This document shows, one piece after another, positions 1 to 5,375 of a stretch of 5,375 bases of DNA. Below the pieces are notes generated by a model. It did not search any database and had not been told where the DNA came from. It saw only the letters and a list, made by a program, of their open reading frames with translations. The stretch is from the NCBI GenBank assembly GCA_013813755.1, contig JACCRD010000130.1:1-5375 (forward strand), given 5' to 3'. Each line of letters starts with the position of its first letter. The stretch's first letter is position 1. Position numbers and translations under genes: made by a program. The DNA comes from Acidobacteriota bacterium. Its GTDB lineage: Bacteria > Acidobacteriota > Blastocatellia > Pyrinomonadales > Pyrinomonadaceae.

Positions 1-877
1 TGTCGCCGCCGTCAATAGATTTATATATCGAACTGCCCGCGCCGCCAGATTCAAACCCCCAGGGCGTTCTCTTCACCTGCCACATCGCGGCATACAAAAC
101 GTTTGCGTTTGAAGGGTCAAAAACAAGATCAATCGCGCCGGTTTTATTATCGCGGAAAAGTATTTTCTGCCACGTTTTGCCGCCGTCTTTTGTTCTGAAA
201 ACGCCGCGCTCATTATTGTCTGCCCAAAGATGTCCGATGGCGGCAACGTAAGCGACGTCAGGGTTTTTCGGATGAATGCGCACACGCGAGATTTGGCGCG
301 TATCGCCTAAACCCATAAACTTCCAGGTCTTTCCGGCATCAGTCGATTTATAAACGCCGTCGCCGTGCGAGACGTTTCCGCGCACGGTTTCCTCGCCCAT
401 TCCGACATAAATTATGTTCGGGTCAGAATCAGCGACGGCAATCGCGCCGACCGAGCCGGTTTTGAAAAAGTTATCGGAAATCGGCTCCCAATTTACGCCT
501 GAGTCAATTGTTTTCCACACGCCCCCGCCCGTCGCGCCGAAATAATAAACATTCGGCTGGCTCGGCACGCCCGTCACTGCGCCAACGCGCCCGCCGCGAT
601 GCGGTCCGATGGCGCGATACTGAAAATTTTTGAGCGGATTTGCGCTTTTTGCGGGCGACGCATCCGGCGGAATCGGCGAAGTCTGCGGTGCGGGAGCAAA
701 ACGCGGCGTCGGCGAAGCCTGCGCTCCCGGTGTCCGCGGCATCTGCTGCGCTTCAGGGGTCGGTGTCTGCGCCTTAATCGAAACAAAGGACACGAAAAAT
801 AAAGAAAGCGACAAAAAGACTAGCGGTTTTATTTCTACTTTCAAGATAGAAACGAGAGAAAAAGACGATTTACACAT
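1..877 (-). CDS. Secreted BNR/Asp-box beta-propeller protein (sortilin/VPS10-like, glycosyl-hydrolase-annotated family), 3' end outside window
   Basis: The first 292 residues are visible and the frame runs open off the left edge. Start chosen at the ATG at 877, with AAGGA (889-893) about 11 nt upstream. Residues 1-36 look like a Sec signal peptide: a long n-region, a hydrophobic run from about 18 to 34, and likely cleavage near A36-Q37. Residues 38-76 form a low-complexity Pro/Ala/Thr/Gln linker. The propeller starts with FQYRAIGPHRGGRV (85-98). Asp-box motifs (S/T-x-D-x-G-x-x-W) follow: TIDSGVNW (123-130), STDAGKTW (178-185), TKDGGKTW (229-236), and SIDGG at the cut edge. Such repeats build seven- to ten-bladed propellers; relatives are often about 1000 residues and annotated as glycosyl hydrolases or sortilin-like proteins, mostly without proven activity. 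No catalytic residues can be assigned. An exported or cell-surface location is inferred. Family call is firm, function open. Confidence 0.9.
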   Translation of the reverse strand, partial: MCKSSFSLVSILKVEIKPLVFLSLSLFFVSFVSIKAQTPTPEAQQMPRTPGAQASPTPRFAPAPQTSPIPPDASPAKSANPLKNFQYRAIGPHRGGRVGAVTGVPSQPNVYYFGATGGGVWKTIDSGVNWEPISDNFFKTGSVGAIAVADSDPNIIYVGMGEETVRGNVSHGDGVYKSTDAGKTWKFMGLGDTRQISRVRIHPKNPDVAYVAAIGHLWADNNERGVFRTKDGGKTWQKILFRDNKTGAIDLVFDPSNANVLYAAMWQVKRTPWGFESGGAGSSIYKSIDGGD

Positions 878-1076
878 CGAGAATTTTTTCCTTATTAGTT
901 GGTTTGAATTTTTTTTGAAGTTGAACGAATAAAAAGAATTTAAATTAATGTTGCGAGAAATGCAATGAATATTTACACGTGCCGCAGTAAAAATGTTGTA
1001 TAAAAAATAATTTCACAGTCGAAGCATTAAAAAATGTTGACATTGAAACTGGAACAAATGCAGGATGGTGAAGAAA
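878..1076. other. AT-rich intergenic region between DUF2752 gene and propeller gene
   Basis: This 199-bp gap separates two co-directional genes and should hold the leader and promoter of the propeller gene. I see no ORF, RNA gene or strong terminator. Read on the minus strand, the heptamer CAACATT occurs three times (plus-strand aatgttg at 947-953, 992-998 and 1033-1039), spaced 45 and 41 bp. Possible but weak promoter elements are TTGCAT and TAAATT separated by 17 bp in the downstream half. A near-palindrome with a six-T run (1029-1044) lies just after the DUF2752 stop, but its stem is only AT-rich and short. Confidence 0.5.
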
Positions 1077-1496
1077 TTAAGGAGCAAGCAGCGTAAAGGG
1101 GTAAAACGACAAATTTCGACAGACTGTAAAAGCAAGTGCAACCGCTAAAAAGCTCCAAATTACCGTGGAAGAAAATTTTGGAAAATTGAGACCGCGTCCA
1201 CGCGCGCAAATAAAAATTAACGCTAAAAATAAATAAAGGAAGAAAAATAAATAAATCGGCAGCAACGCGTTAAACTGCAGCGCGGTCAACATGTCTCCGT
1301 GAAAGAAAGCGTGAAAACCGCGCGTTAAACCACAGCCCGGACATAAAATTCCCGTCACCGAATAAAGCGGACAAACGGGGAAAAAGCCTGCCGTTGTCGG
1401 ATTAAAACGACCAACAATGAACGCGCCGGTCATTGTCGTAACAACTCCGGCGCCAGCCAAAATGCGTTCGATTGTCGAAAATTTATTTTCCGTCAT
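1077..1496 (-). CDS. DUF2752 family small membrane protein
   Basis: A 139-residue protein with the hallmarks of DUF2752: a conserved CPxCGxTR core, here CPGCGLTR at residues 52-59, then a Gly-Asp pair (HGD, 66-68) and an Ala/Asn helix start (ALQFN, 72-76). A further Cys-Pro lies at 42-43. The C-terminus ends RNLSFYPFTLLAP, also typical. Three hydrophobic segments are visible at about 12-29, 77-98 and 111-127, so it is an inner-membrane protein. The family has no established function; the cysteine pair C52/C55 suggests metal or redox chemistry, which is inference. It starts 25 bp after the stop of the TonB-C-domain gene, and no clear Shine-Dalgarno precedes its ATG, so it is probably translated from that gene's transcript. 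Length is normal for the family. Confidence 0.88.
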   Translation of the reverse strand: MTENKFSTIERILAGAGVVTTMTGAFIVGRFNPTTAGFFPVCPLYSVTGILCPGCGLTRGFHAFFHGDMLTALQFNALLPIYLFFFLYLFLALIFICARGRGLNFPKFSSTVIWSFLAVALAFTVCRNLSFYPFTLLAP

Positions 1497-1521
1497 TTAT
1501 CAATCGTAAATTTTTTGACGA

Positions 1522-2478
1522 TTATTGATTTCTGATTATTTTTGTCATCAGCAGATTGATTTGCGCCATATCTTCGTTTGTAGTTTTTGACTTCTCCAAA
1601 ATTGTCAAAACTTTTTGCAGTTCAGTCAGAAATTCCGGTGAAACTTTGTCTGGAGCAGATTGAATTTGCCCGCGCAGTGCATCTAAAACTCTCTCTCGGT
1701 CGTTCGAAAAACGGATTTTCGATAATGCATTGCTTAAACTTATGCCGGTATTAAACTGCCACAGATTTAATTCATCACTTCCCAGACGGCTTTGCAGCGA
1801 TGCGATTAGTGATTGAGAAATGGCTATCTGCTCGGAATTCGGTTGTTTATTCGGGTCGACGGCGTGTTCGACAATCATTCTTTTGACAGTTGTGCCATCC
1901 GGTCTTTTTTCTGTCGTTTCGCTAATTTTTCTTCCGCTCAGTGGACTTGGAGCATCAGCCTGTTTGATTTCCGAAAGTTTTTGAAGCTGCTCTTTTTCCG
2001 TTGTCCATTCAATTTGCAGCACTTTGCCGATTGAATTGGTATTTAGAAACATCAGCGACGGAGCATGTTGGGCGGTTGCCAAATCGTGACCAACTTTCAG
2101 CCAGCTGGGCGCTTTGTCAGCGACGAAATTATAAACAATAATGCCGGTCACTGTGACGGGTTGACCCGAAAGCTGCGTTGGAGAGAATTTTGATTCACGC
2201 GCGGCGTTGACGGCGGCGGCTCTGAGCAGCGGGTGACCCGAAACAGCCGCAGCGGAAACCACATCGCCAGTTTCGTTAATGGTTACGTTAACATTGACCG
2301 CGCCTTCCGCTTCGACGGCTCGGGCGGCTGCCGGATATGCTGGTTTCGCTAGTGTTAAGGCTTTTCCATTGAGCACTCCGACGGAAATTTTTCGCACCTC
2401 ATTTGTCGTGGTTTGTGCCGAAATAATTTGAACGCTCAACAAAAAGATTGAAACGAACAAGAGAAATTGTTTTTTCAT
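1522..2478 (-). CDS. Secreted TonB C-terminal-domain protein with unknown C-terminal region
   Basis: A 318-residue protein. Residues 1-21 are a clear signal peptide (Lys-Lys start, hydrophobic core 5-19, cleavage likely after SA at 20-21). Residues about 45-119 match the TonB C-terminal (energy-transducer) fold: KPAYPAAARAV (45-55), a beta pair around 59-79 with the N-E-T-G-D turn, the GHPLLRAAAVNAAR helix (81-94), FSPTQLSGQPV (98-108) and the final strand VTGIIVYNF (110-118). Classical TonB is membrane-anchored and has a Pro-rich spacer before this domain; here both are absent and the domain comes first, so a role as the ExbB/ExbD-driven transducer is doubtful. Residues 120-318 are unassigned, mostly predicted helical and charged, with an A-P-S-L-M-F-L-N-T-N-S motif at about 139-149. 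Start is fixed by a strong SD, GGAGGT. It probably heads an operon with the DUF2752 gene. Confidence 0.85.
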   Translation of the reverse strand: MKKQFLLFVSIFLLSVQIISAQTTTNEVRKISVGVLNGKALTLAKPAYPAAARAVEAEGAVNVNVTINETGDVVSAAAVSGHPLLRAAAVNAARESKFSPTQLSGQPVTVTGIIVYNFVADKAPSWLKVGHDLATAQHAPSLMFLNTNSIGKVLQIEWTTEKEQLQKLSEIKQADAPSPLSGRKISETTEKRPDGTTVKRMIVEHAVDPNKQPNSEQIAISQSLIASLQSRLGSDELNLWQFNTGISLSNALSKIRFSNDRERVLDALRGQIQSAPDKVSPEFLTELQKVLTILEKSKTTNEDMAQINLLMTKIIRNQ

Positions 2479-2482
2479 ATTT

Positions 2483-2488
2483 ACCTCC
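2483..2488 (-). promoter_or_regulatory. Strong Shine-Dalgarno of the TonB-C-domain gene
   Basis: Read on the minus strand the sequence is GGAGGT followed by AAAT and the ATG at 2478. It is by far the best ribosome binding site in the window and fixes the start. The other genes here have weak or no recognisable SD, so this gene is probably well translated. Confidence 0.8.
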
Positions 2489-2512
2489 GATTTGATAGAA
2501 ATTTATGTGTAA

Positions 2513-2541
2513 ATTTTAGAACTTATTTTCATAAAGGTAAA
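2513..2541 (-). promoter_or_regulatory. Candidate sigma-70-type promoter for the TonB-C/DUF2752 unit
   Basis: On the minus strand TTTACC (2541-2536, 4 of 6 matches to the -35 consensus) is separated by exactly 17 bp from TAAAAT (2518-2513, 5 of 6 matches to the -10 consensus). Transcription would begin near 2506, giving a leader of about 28 nt that contains the strong SD. It sits in the 84-bp gap after the holB stop, where a new unit would be expected. The region is AT-rich, so a chance match is possible. Confidence 0.45.
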
Positions 2542-2562
2542 GAGTTTTTATCGGTGCCAAAC

Positions 2563-3603
2563 TTAAAATACATTCGCCATTTGCATAAACAGCGCGTCGG
2601 CGGCGATTTTGCGATTGATATTAACATTGAGTCTTTCGCGCAGAGTCTCGATTTCCGTTAACCACATTGGGAGAATTTTGTGATGAGCGCGGGCAGACAG
2701 CTTTTTCAAATCCTGCAAAATATCAATGTTCACCAAATTTTCCTTTGCCCCGCCGAGCCGGAGCAACCAGATGTCGTGAATCAGCGTCTGCAAAATTTCG
2801 AGCCGCGTTTCATATTCGTCTTTGATTTTCGGGTCGTTCATTTCTTCCGCCACGCGTAGCAGCGCGGCGCGGTCTTTTATAATCAATAAACTTTCCAGAA
2901 CGCGCAACATAGTTTCGCGTTGCCCGCGAAACTTTTCCAAATCGGTGTTGAGCGCGTGTCCGACGCTGCCCTTTGAGAGTTTCGACAAAAGTTCCGCGTC
3001 AACAGGCGAGAATTTTTTAGTGGAAAGCAGGCAGCTTTCGATTTGTTTGGCTTCGATTGGCGCGAAACGAACCGTTTGACAGCGCGAACGAATCGTCGGC
3101 AGAAGCGCGTCGGGGCGCGATGTAATCAAAAATAGATAAGTCGTCGAAGCCGGTTCTTCCAGAGTTTTAAGCAAGGCGTTCGAAGCGGATTCGTTCATTT
3201 TATCGGCTTCATCAATCAGAAAAAATCTGGCTTCGGCTTCAAACGGGCGAAAATTCGCTTCGGTTTCAAGCTCGCGAATCGCGTCAACCAAAATATTTTT
3301 ATTAAAAGGAATTACCAGACCAACATCAGAATGCTCACTGAAAATCACACGCTTAAAGCCGTCTTTGTCTTCAGATTTGGGAAAAACAAATTTGTCGGCG
3401 CGTCGGCAGGCGGAACAAATGTCGCACACTTCACTCATTTTCGGATTTTGACAGACAAACGCTTTCGCTATTTCCATCGCGAATTGTTTTTTGCCGATTC
3501 CTTCCGCGCCCGCAAACAAAAGTGAATGCGGGACGCGCTTGTGTTCAATCAGGCGCTTGAGATTTTCTTTTATTAGATTGTTGCCGATGAATTTTTCAAA
3601 CAT
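2563..3603 (-). CDS. holB: DNA polymerase III subunit delta' (clamp loader)
   Basis: A 346-residue AAA+ protein of normal length for delta', the stationary stator subunit that with delta and DnaX (tau/gamma) loads the sliding clamp onto primed DNA. Visible motifs: a P-loop-like GAEGIGKKQFA (32-42); four zinc-type cysteines C51, C60, C63, C66; the Walker-B-region stretch FFLIDEADKM (127-136); the very characteristic NALLKTLEEP (142-151); and the SRC arginine-finger motif (173-175), which in delta' reaches toward the neighbouring DnaX ATPase site. The residue after the P-loop lysine is K39, not Ser/Thr, as is common in delta', which usually does not hydrolyse ATP. DnaX is ruled out by that P-loop and by the length. 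About 24 residues separate C66 from the HSD motif (91-93), longer than usual. ATG start; SD weak. It lies 54 bp after tmk. Confidence 0.95.
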   Translation of the reverse strand: MFEKFIGNNLIKENLKRLIEHKRVPHSLLFAGAEGIGKKQFAMEIAKAFVCQNPKMSEVCDICSACRRADKFVFPKSEDKDGFKRVIFSEHSDVGLVIPFNKNILVDAIRELETEANFRPFEAEARFFLIDEADKMNESASNALLKTLEEPASTTYLFLITSRPDALLPTIRSRCQTVRFAPIEAKQIESCLLSTKKFSPVDAELLSKLSKGSVGHALNTDLEKFRGQRETMLRVLESLLIIKDRAALLRVAEEMNDPKIKDEYETRLEILQTLIHDIWLLRLGGAKENLVNIDILQDLKKLSARAHHKILPMWLTEIETLRERLNVNINRKIAADALFMQMANVF

Positions 3604-3611
3604 AAAATCTC

Positions 3612-3634
3612 AAAAAAACGCTGGCGGAAAGCGT
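3612..3634 (-). terminator. Weak hairpin plus T-run between tmk and holB (attenuator-like)
   Basis: Read on the minus strand, ACGCT (3634-3630), a 7-nt loop TTCCGCC, and AGCGT (3622-3618) form a perfect 5-bp stem followed at once by a run of Ts (to 3612). The shape is that of a Rho-independent terminator, but the stem is short, so at best partial termination is expected. The T-run ends 8 bp before the holB ATG, so it could instead affect ribosome access or be chance. Confidence 0.35.
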
Positions 3635-3657
3635 ATAAAAAATACAGTTTCTCTTTT

Positions 3658-4293
3658 TTATACATTTTCCAAAAATTCCGTAACAATTTTCAAAACGCGC
3701 TTTTTAACTTCGTCGGTTGAACCTTCAGCGTCAATAATACGAAAGCGTTCCGGTTCGTTTTTTCCAATTTTCAAATAGGCGTAGCGCACTCGTTCATAAA
3801 ATGCAGCAGTTTCTTTGTCCATACGATTTTTCTTTTCACCCTTTGCAGTGCGCGAATCAGTTCGCAAAAGCGCTTTCTGAACGGGTAAATCAAAAAAGAC
3901 CGTTAAATCGGGTTTGAGTCCGCTGGTGGCAAGCTCGATAATTTGTCTGACGGTTGTTTCGGGGAATCCGCGCCCTGCTCCCTGATAGGCGGAAGTCGCG
4001 TCGCTGTAACGGTCTGAAATGACGATTTTTCCTTGCTCTAAGGCAGGTTTGACAAGGAAATTGACGTGTTGAGCGCGGTCCGCCGCGAAAAGAAGAAGTT
4101 CGGCAAGCGGCGCAACTGTTTCTTCGGTTTCGAGAAATGCTTCACGCAAGCGGCGACCGAGCGGTGTTCCGCCCGGCTCACAGGTATTAAGGACATCAAA
4201 TCCGCGAAAAAGAAGCTCGCTTGCCAGCATTCGAAGCTGCGTTGATTTGCCGCTTCCATCAATTCCTTCAAAAGTTATAAATTTCCCGCGCAA
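3658..4293 (-). CDS. tmk: Thymidylate kinase (dTMP kinase), TTG start
   Basis: A 211-residue cytosolic enzyme, normal family length, phosphorylating dTMP to dTDP with ATP in dTTP synthesis. Motifs: FITFEGIDGSGKSTQ (5-19) with the P-loop; EPGGT (39-43) for the substrate site; FAADRAQH (69-76); SDRYSDATSAYQGAGRG (93-109) carrying the DR(Y/H) signature; PDLTVFFDLP (128-137); and a basic LID (R144, R148, K151, K154, K155, R157). A P-loop without Arg plus a basic LID makes it type II, like E. coli Tmk. The usual Arg before EPGGT is Cys38 here. The start codon is TTG: the family's N-terminus (M-x-G-K-F-I-T-F-E-G) begins exactly there, 5 bp after the hfq stop, and no ATG or GTG is in frame nearby. 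No SD is evident, so translation is probably coupled to hfq. Confidence 0.95.
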   Translation of the reverse strand: MRGKFITFEGIDGSGKSTQLRMLASELLFRGFDVLNTCEPGGTPLGRRLREAFLETEETVAPLAELLLFAADRAQHVNFLVKPALEQGKIVISDRYSDATSAYQGAGRGFPETTVRQIIELATSGLKPDLTVFFDLPVQKALLRTDSRTAKGEKKNRMDKETAAFYERVRYAYLKIGKNEPERFRIIDAEGSTDEVKKRVLKIVTEFLENV

Positions 4294-4298
4294 AATTT

Positions 4299-4526
4299 TT
4301 ATTCTGAATCCGGCTTTTTCCGCTCTTGCGAGACAGTGGAGATAGAGTGCTTAAAAATCAAAAAATCCTGTCCGCCGACATCCATCAAAACCGAAAATTT
4401 ATCGAAACTTTTGATTCTGCCCGCAAGCGTCGCGCCGTGCATTAAGTGTATGACGATATTAAATCTTTCGCGCCGCGCCGTATTTAGAAACGCGTCCTGA
4501 ATATTTTGGGCAACAGGTTTTTCCAT
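4299..4526 (-). CDS. hfq: RNA chaperone Hfq
   Basis: A 75-residue Sm-like protein, expected to form a ring hexamer that binds small RNAs and mRNAs. The Sm1 part runs from QDAFLNTARRER (10-21) through GATLAGRIKSFDKF (31-44); the Sm2 signature is FKHSIST (58-64), where E. coli has YKH. Proximal-face residues Q10, D11, D42, F44, K59, H60 and rim residues N15, R18, R19 are kept. On the distal face the E. coli Tyr25 position is H27 and Ile30 is A32, unlike E. coli or B. subtilis. One extra residue lies between the two Sm motifs (about 49-55), and the C-terminal tail is very short and charged. Start ATG is preceded by GAAGAG (4535-4540) with 8-nt spacing. It lies 88 bp after miaA, a classic neighbour, and 5 bp before tmk. 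Confidence 0.95.
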   Translation of the reverse strand: MEKPVAQNIQDAFLNTARRERFNIVIHLMHGATLAGRIKSFDKFSVLMDVGGQDFLIFKHSISTVSQERKKPDSE

Positions 4527-4567
4527 TACATTATCTCTTCTTTATCTGTTTGGGGATTTGCAACTTA

Positions 4568-4597
4568 AGTATATAACAGATTTAGCTGTTCATACAA
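4568..4597 (-). promoter_or_regulatory. Candidate promoter for hfq-tmk(-holB)
   Basis: On the minus strand TATACT (4573-4568) matches 5 of 6 bases of the -10 consensus; TTGTAT (4597-4592) is a poor -35 (3 of 6) at 18 bp spacing. The start point would fall near 4561, giving a leader of about 35 nt. It sits in the 88-bp gap after miaA. An overlapping alternative is an extended -10 reading TGT-TATATA. Confidence 0.35.
4575..4590. repeat. Inverted repeat inside the hfq promoter spacer
   Basis: AACAG and CTGTT form a perfect 5-bp inverted repeat around a 6-bp centre, lying between the proposed -35 and -10 boxes. A further half-site (CTGTT on the plus strand at 4546-4550, reading AACAGATAAA on the minus strand) lies 25 bp downstream in the leader. 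It might be an operator; the repeat is short and may be chance. Confidence 0.3.
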
Positions 4598-4614
4598 GAA
4601 AAATTTCACAAGTT

Positions 4615-5375
4615 TTACATTTTAATTTTTTGCAGAAGTTTCTGTTGTATTTCAATGTCACTGCCAAAGCCTTCGAGCCACTCCACATCGTTTTCGCGCC
4701 GAAACCAGGACATTTGCCGTTTGGCATAATTTCGAACGTCCTGCTTTGTCTGTTCAATCGCGCTCTCACTCGTTCGCTCGCCGCGCAAATATTCACAAAC
4801 CCGGCGATAACCATGCGCGCCGAGCGCGTTTGAATCATCTTTTACGCCTTTCGAGCGCAAATATTTCACTTCCTCAATCAAGCCTTTTTGAAAATGCCGC
4901 TCGGCGCGTTCGTTTATCTTTTCATACAAGACGGCGCGGGGCGGGTTGAGCGCGACAATTTTTATCCGCGCGGCAAATTCAGGCGGCGCTGCGCGGTTTG
5001 GCTGCAGCTCGCTGATTGATTTTCCGGTTTGAAAATAAACTTCAAGCGCGCGCATCACCCGCACGTAATCACGCGGAAAAAATTTTACGGCAGATTTCGC
5101 GTCAACTCGATTGAGAATTTTGTAAAGATATTCCGCGCCTTTTTTGTCTTTTATCGCCGCTAATTTTTTTCTTAACTTCGGGTCTGTTTTCGGACTTTCA
5201 AAAAACGGCTGGCGCAGACTCCTCAGATAAAAACCGGTTCCGCCGACCAGAATCGGAATGTTATTTCTCGCTTCTATTTCTCTAATCTTTTCAATCGCAT
5301 CATTTGCCCAATCCGCCGCTGTATAATTTATATTCGGCGAAACATAATCAATCAGATGATGCGGAACGCCGCGCC
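4615..5375 (-). CDS. miaA: tRNA dimethylallyltransferase (5' end outside window)
   Basis: The last 252 residues are visible; the frame is open to the right edge and about 60 N-terminal residues (P-loop and DSxQxYR region) are missing. MiaA transfers a dimethylallyl group from DMAPP to N6 of A37 next to the anticodon of tRNAs reading UNN codons. Visible landmarks, numbered from the first full codon: GVPHHLID (2-9), the YTAADW segment (17-22), ILVGGTGFYL (41-50), the RDYVRVMRALEVYFQTGK stretch upstream of 5000, GLIEEV, the HGYRRV element (GYKE in many relatives), and near the C-terminus YAKRQMSWFRR, the conserved KRQ-x-T/S-WFR motif. An ATG at 5064 is internal, since conserved MiaA sequence continues in frame on its upstream side. 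It is the first gene of the run; hfq follows after 88 bp. Confidence 0.95.
   Translation of the reverse strand, partial: RGVPHHLIDYVSPNINYTAADWANDAIEKIREIEARNNIPILVGGTGFYLRSLRQPFFESPKTDPKLRKKLAAIKDKKGAEYLYKILNRVDAKSAVKFFPRDYVRVMRALEVYFQTGKSISELQPNRAAPPEFAARIKIVALNPPRAVLYEKINERAERHFQKGLIEEVKYLRSKGVKDDSNALGAHGYRRVCEYLRGERTSESAIEQTKQDVRNYAKRQMSWFRRENDVEWLEGFGSDIEIQQKLLQKIKM

Noticed and set aside
630..932. Open frame on the plus strand of 100 codons, Gly/Ala rich.
   Set aside because: It is antisense to the signal peptide, Pro-rich linker and first blade of the propeller gene, whose frame shows clear family motifs. The plus frame has no recognisable domain and its composition reflects the opposite strand.
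1037..1042. Perfect -35 box TTGACA on the plus strand.
   Set aside because: No -10-like hexamer lies 16-18 bp downstream, and transcription would run antisense into the DUF2752 gene.
1029..1044. Near-palindrome followed by six Ts after the DUF2752 stop, as a terminator.
   Set aside because: The stem is only 4-5 AT-rich pairs with a 2-4 nt loop, too unstable to support a call.
3496..3508. P-loop of HolB with Lys after the conserved Lys, as a damaged ATPase.
   Set aside because: Delta' subunits commonly lack a working ATP site, so this is normal for the family.
4615..5064. A 149-residue protein starting at the ATG at 5064.
   Set aside because: Conserved MiaA sequence (GVPHHLID, ILVGGTG, RDYVRV) continues in the same frame up to the right edge, so this ATG is an internal methionine.
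1..5375. CRISPR array, insertion sequence, phage or defence genes.
   Set aside because: No spaced direct repeats, transposase motifs, terminal inverted repeats or defence domains were seen; all seven genes fit a chromosomal core or envelope context.

Overview
The window (about 5.4 kb, moderate G+C with AT-rich gaps) holds seven protein-coding genes, all read leftward on the minus strand, plus short intergenic control regions. In transcription order, from the right edge, they are: miaA (5' end cut by the window), hfq, tmk, holB, a secreted TonB-C-domain protein, a DUF2752 membrane protein, and a secreted BNR/Asp-box beta-propeller protein (3' end cut by the window). I see no convincing plus-strand gene, RNA gene, CRISPR array, insertion sequence or attachment site.

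The right half (about 2563-5375) is housekeeping. MiaA prenylates A37 of tRNAs. Hfq is the Sm-like RNA chaperone. Tmk makes dTDP from dTMP. HolB is the clamp-loader delta-prime subunit. miaA next to hfq is a well-known bacterial pairing, and tmk next to holB is another. Here the two pairs are joined, with tmk beginning on a TTG codon 5 bp after the hfq stop. A candidate promoter with an inverted repeat lies before hfq, and a weak hairpin plus T-run lies between tmk and holB.

The left half (1-2478) is envelope-related. A TonB-C-domain protein with a signal peptide has its own plausible promoter and a strong Shine-Dalgarno, and is followed 25 bp later by a DUF2752 gene. After a 199-bp AT-rich gap comes a large exported propeller protein of the sortilin/VPS10-like, glycosyl-hydrolase-annotated type.

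The best guess for the host is an Acidobacteriota bacterium of the Blastocatellia/Pyrinomonadales kind. This rests on the style of the TonB-C protein and of the propeller N-terminus plus the gene mix; it is inference from remembered family resemblance, not a search.

No obviously new multi-gene system is visible. The points most worth a second look are the altered distal-face residues in Hfq, the fused miaA-hfq-tmk-holB order with its TTG-start tmk, an insertion behind the zinc cysteines of HolB, and the TonB-C protein with an unexplained 200-residue C-terminal half.
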